A DNA stretch of 40,684 nucleotides, taken from NCBI GenBank assembly GCA_029210645.1, contig JARGFT010000006.1:89061-129744 (forward strand), given 5' to 3'. The stretch is from Anaerosomatales bacterium. GTDB lineage: Bacteria; Actinomycetota; Coriobacteriia; Anaerosomatales; SLCP01. Of the stretch, positions 40,624-40,684 are shown one piece after another. Position 1 is the stretch's first letter; the number at the start of each line of letters is the position of its first letter. A program made the position numbers and the translations under genes. The notes below the pieces were generated by a model. That model was not told the DNA's origin, did not search any database, and saw only the letters and a program-made list of their open reading frames with translations.

Positions 40624-40684
40624 TCACTCACCGGCGAAGCGTTCGCCGATGGCCCGGTAGATCGCCCGGGCGATCGAGTCGCTC
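40624..40684 (-). CDS. C-terminal end of an unidentified gene
   Basis: The last 19 codons and TGA stop of a minus-strand gene that extends beyond the window. The visible end reads SDSIARAIYRAIGERFAGE, an amphipathic helix. It resembles the C-terminal helix of several alpha/beta enzymes, for example cell wall amidases, but 19 residues cannot identify it. The choice of this frame rests on its continuing open to the edge and its stop just before the thiT promoter; a second frame is also open to the edge and stops nearby at about 40627. Confidence 0.4.
   Translation of the reverse strand, partial: SDSIARAIYRAIGERFAGE

Noticed and set aside
1-40684. Search for CRISPR arrays, tRNA or rRNA genes, transposases, phage genes, restriction or toxin systems.
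   Set aside because: None seen by reading; the region is dense housekeeping sequence with uniform composition.

Overview
The window is a compact, high-GC bacterial chromosome segment. It has about 45 genes, almost all on the minus strand and read from high to low coordinates. Only rpmB is on the plus strand. No gap without a gene exceeds 300 bases; the largest are 40409-40623 (promoter and riboswitch), 36894-37092 (divergent promoters) and 1466-1653 (rpsB leader). I saw no transposase, phage gene, tRNA, rRNA or CRISPR array. Gene content and order point to Actinomycetota: a WhiG-type sigma factor next to rpsB-tsf, a SepIVA-like coiled coil beside DUF177 with rnc-smc-ftsY in the same neighbourhood, and S2 and S16 proteins with long acidic tails. 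FabK as enoyl reductase, an ADP-forming acyl-CoA synthetase, TrmFO, FakA/FakB and Gls24 suggest an anaerobic, deep lineage such as Coriobacteriia or relatives. That placement is inference.

Layout in transcription order. (1) 40684-37314: end of an unidentified gene, then a promoter and TPP-type riboswitch ahead of thiT-thiN (thiamine uptake and pyrophosphorylation), then a membrane GAF/HD-GYP protein. (2) 36893-29301: a run divergent from rpmB with a DUF1858 redox protein, Gls24, FakA, FakB, RecG, RsmD, CoaD, a SepIVA-like protein, DUF177 and L32. (3) 29247-18706: lipid block. An ADP-forming acyl-CoA synthetase and a BioD/DRTGG protein sit between rpmF and plsX, followed by fabH, fabK, fabD, fabG, acpP, a second FabK-like flavoprotein with a four-cysteine motif, and fabF. 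(4) 18700-11481: rnc, smc, ftsY, signal peptidase, ffh. (5) 11355-8395: a near-consensus promoter, then rpsP, khpA, rimM, trmD, a second signal peptidase and rplS. (6) 8302-1654: rnhB, yraN, comM, dprA, trmFO, xerC and the sigma factor. (7) rpsB and tsf, the latter cut by the window edge.

The genes form a growth-linked block: ribosome parts and their maturation, SRP targeting with signal peptide removal, chromosome organisation, membrane lipid synthesis, DNA uptake and repair, and cofactor supply. Many junctions are 4-base or TGATG overlaps, so translation is probably coupled. About a third of the starts are GTG or TTG, chosen here from Shine-Dalgarno spacing and overlap with the upstream stop.

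I found no clear-cut new system. The observations most worth pursuing are the unusual TPP-like riboswitch, the synthetase/DRTGG pair inside the lipid operon, the cysteine-motif flavoprotein, and the HD-GYP protein with altered signature residues.
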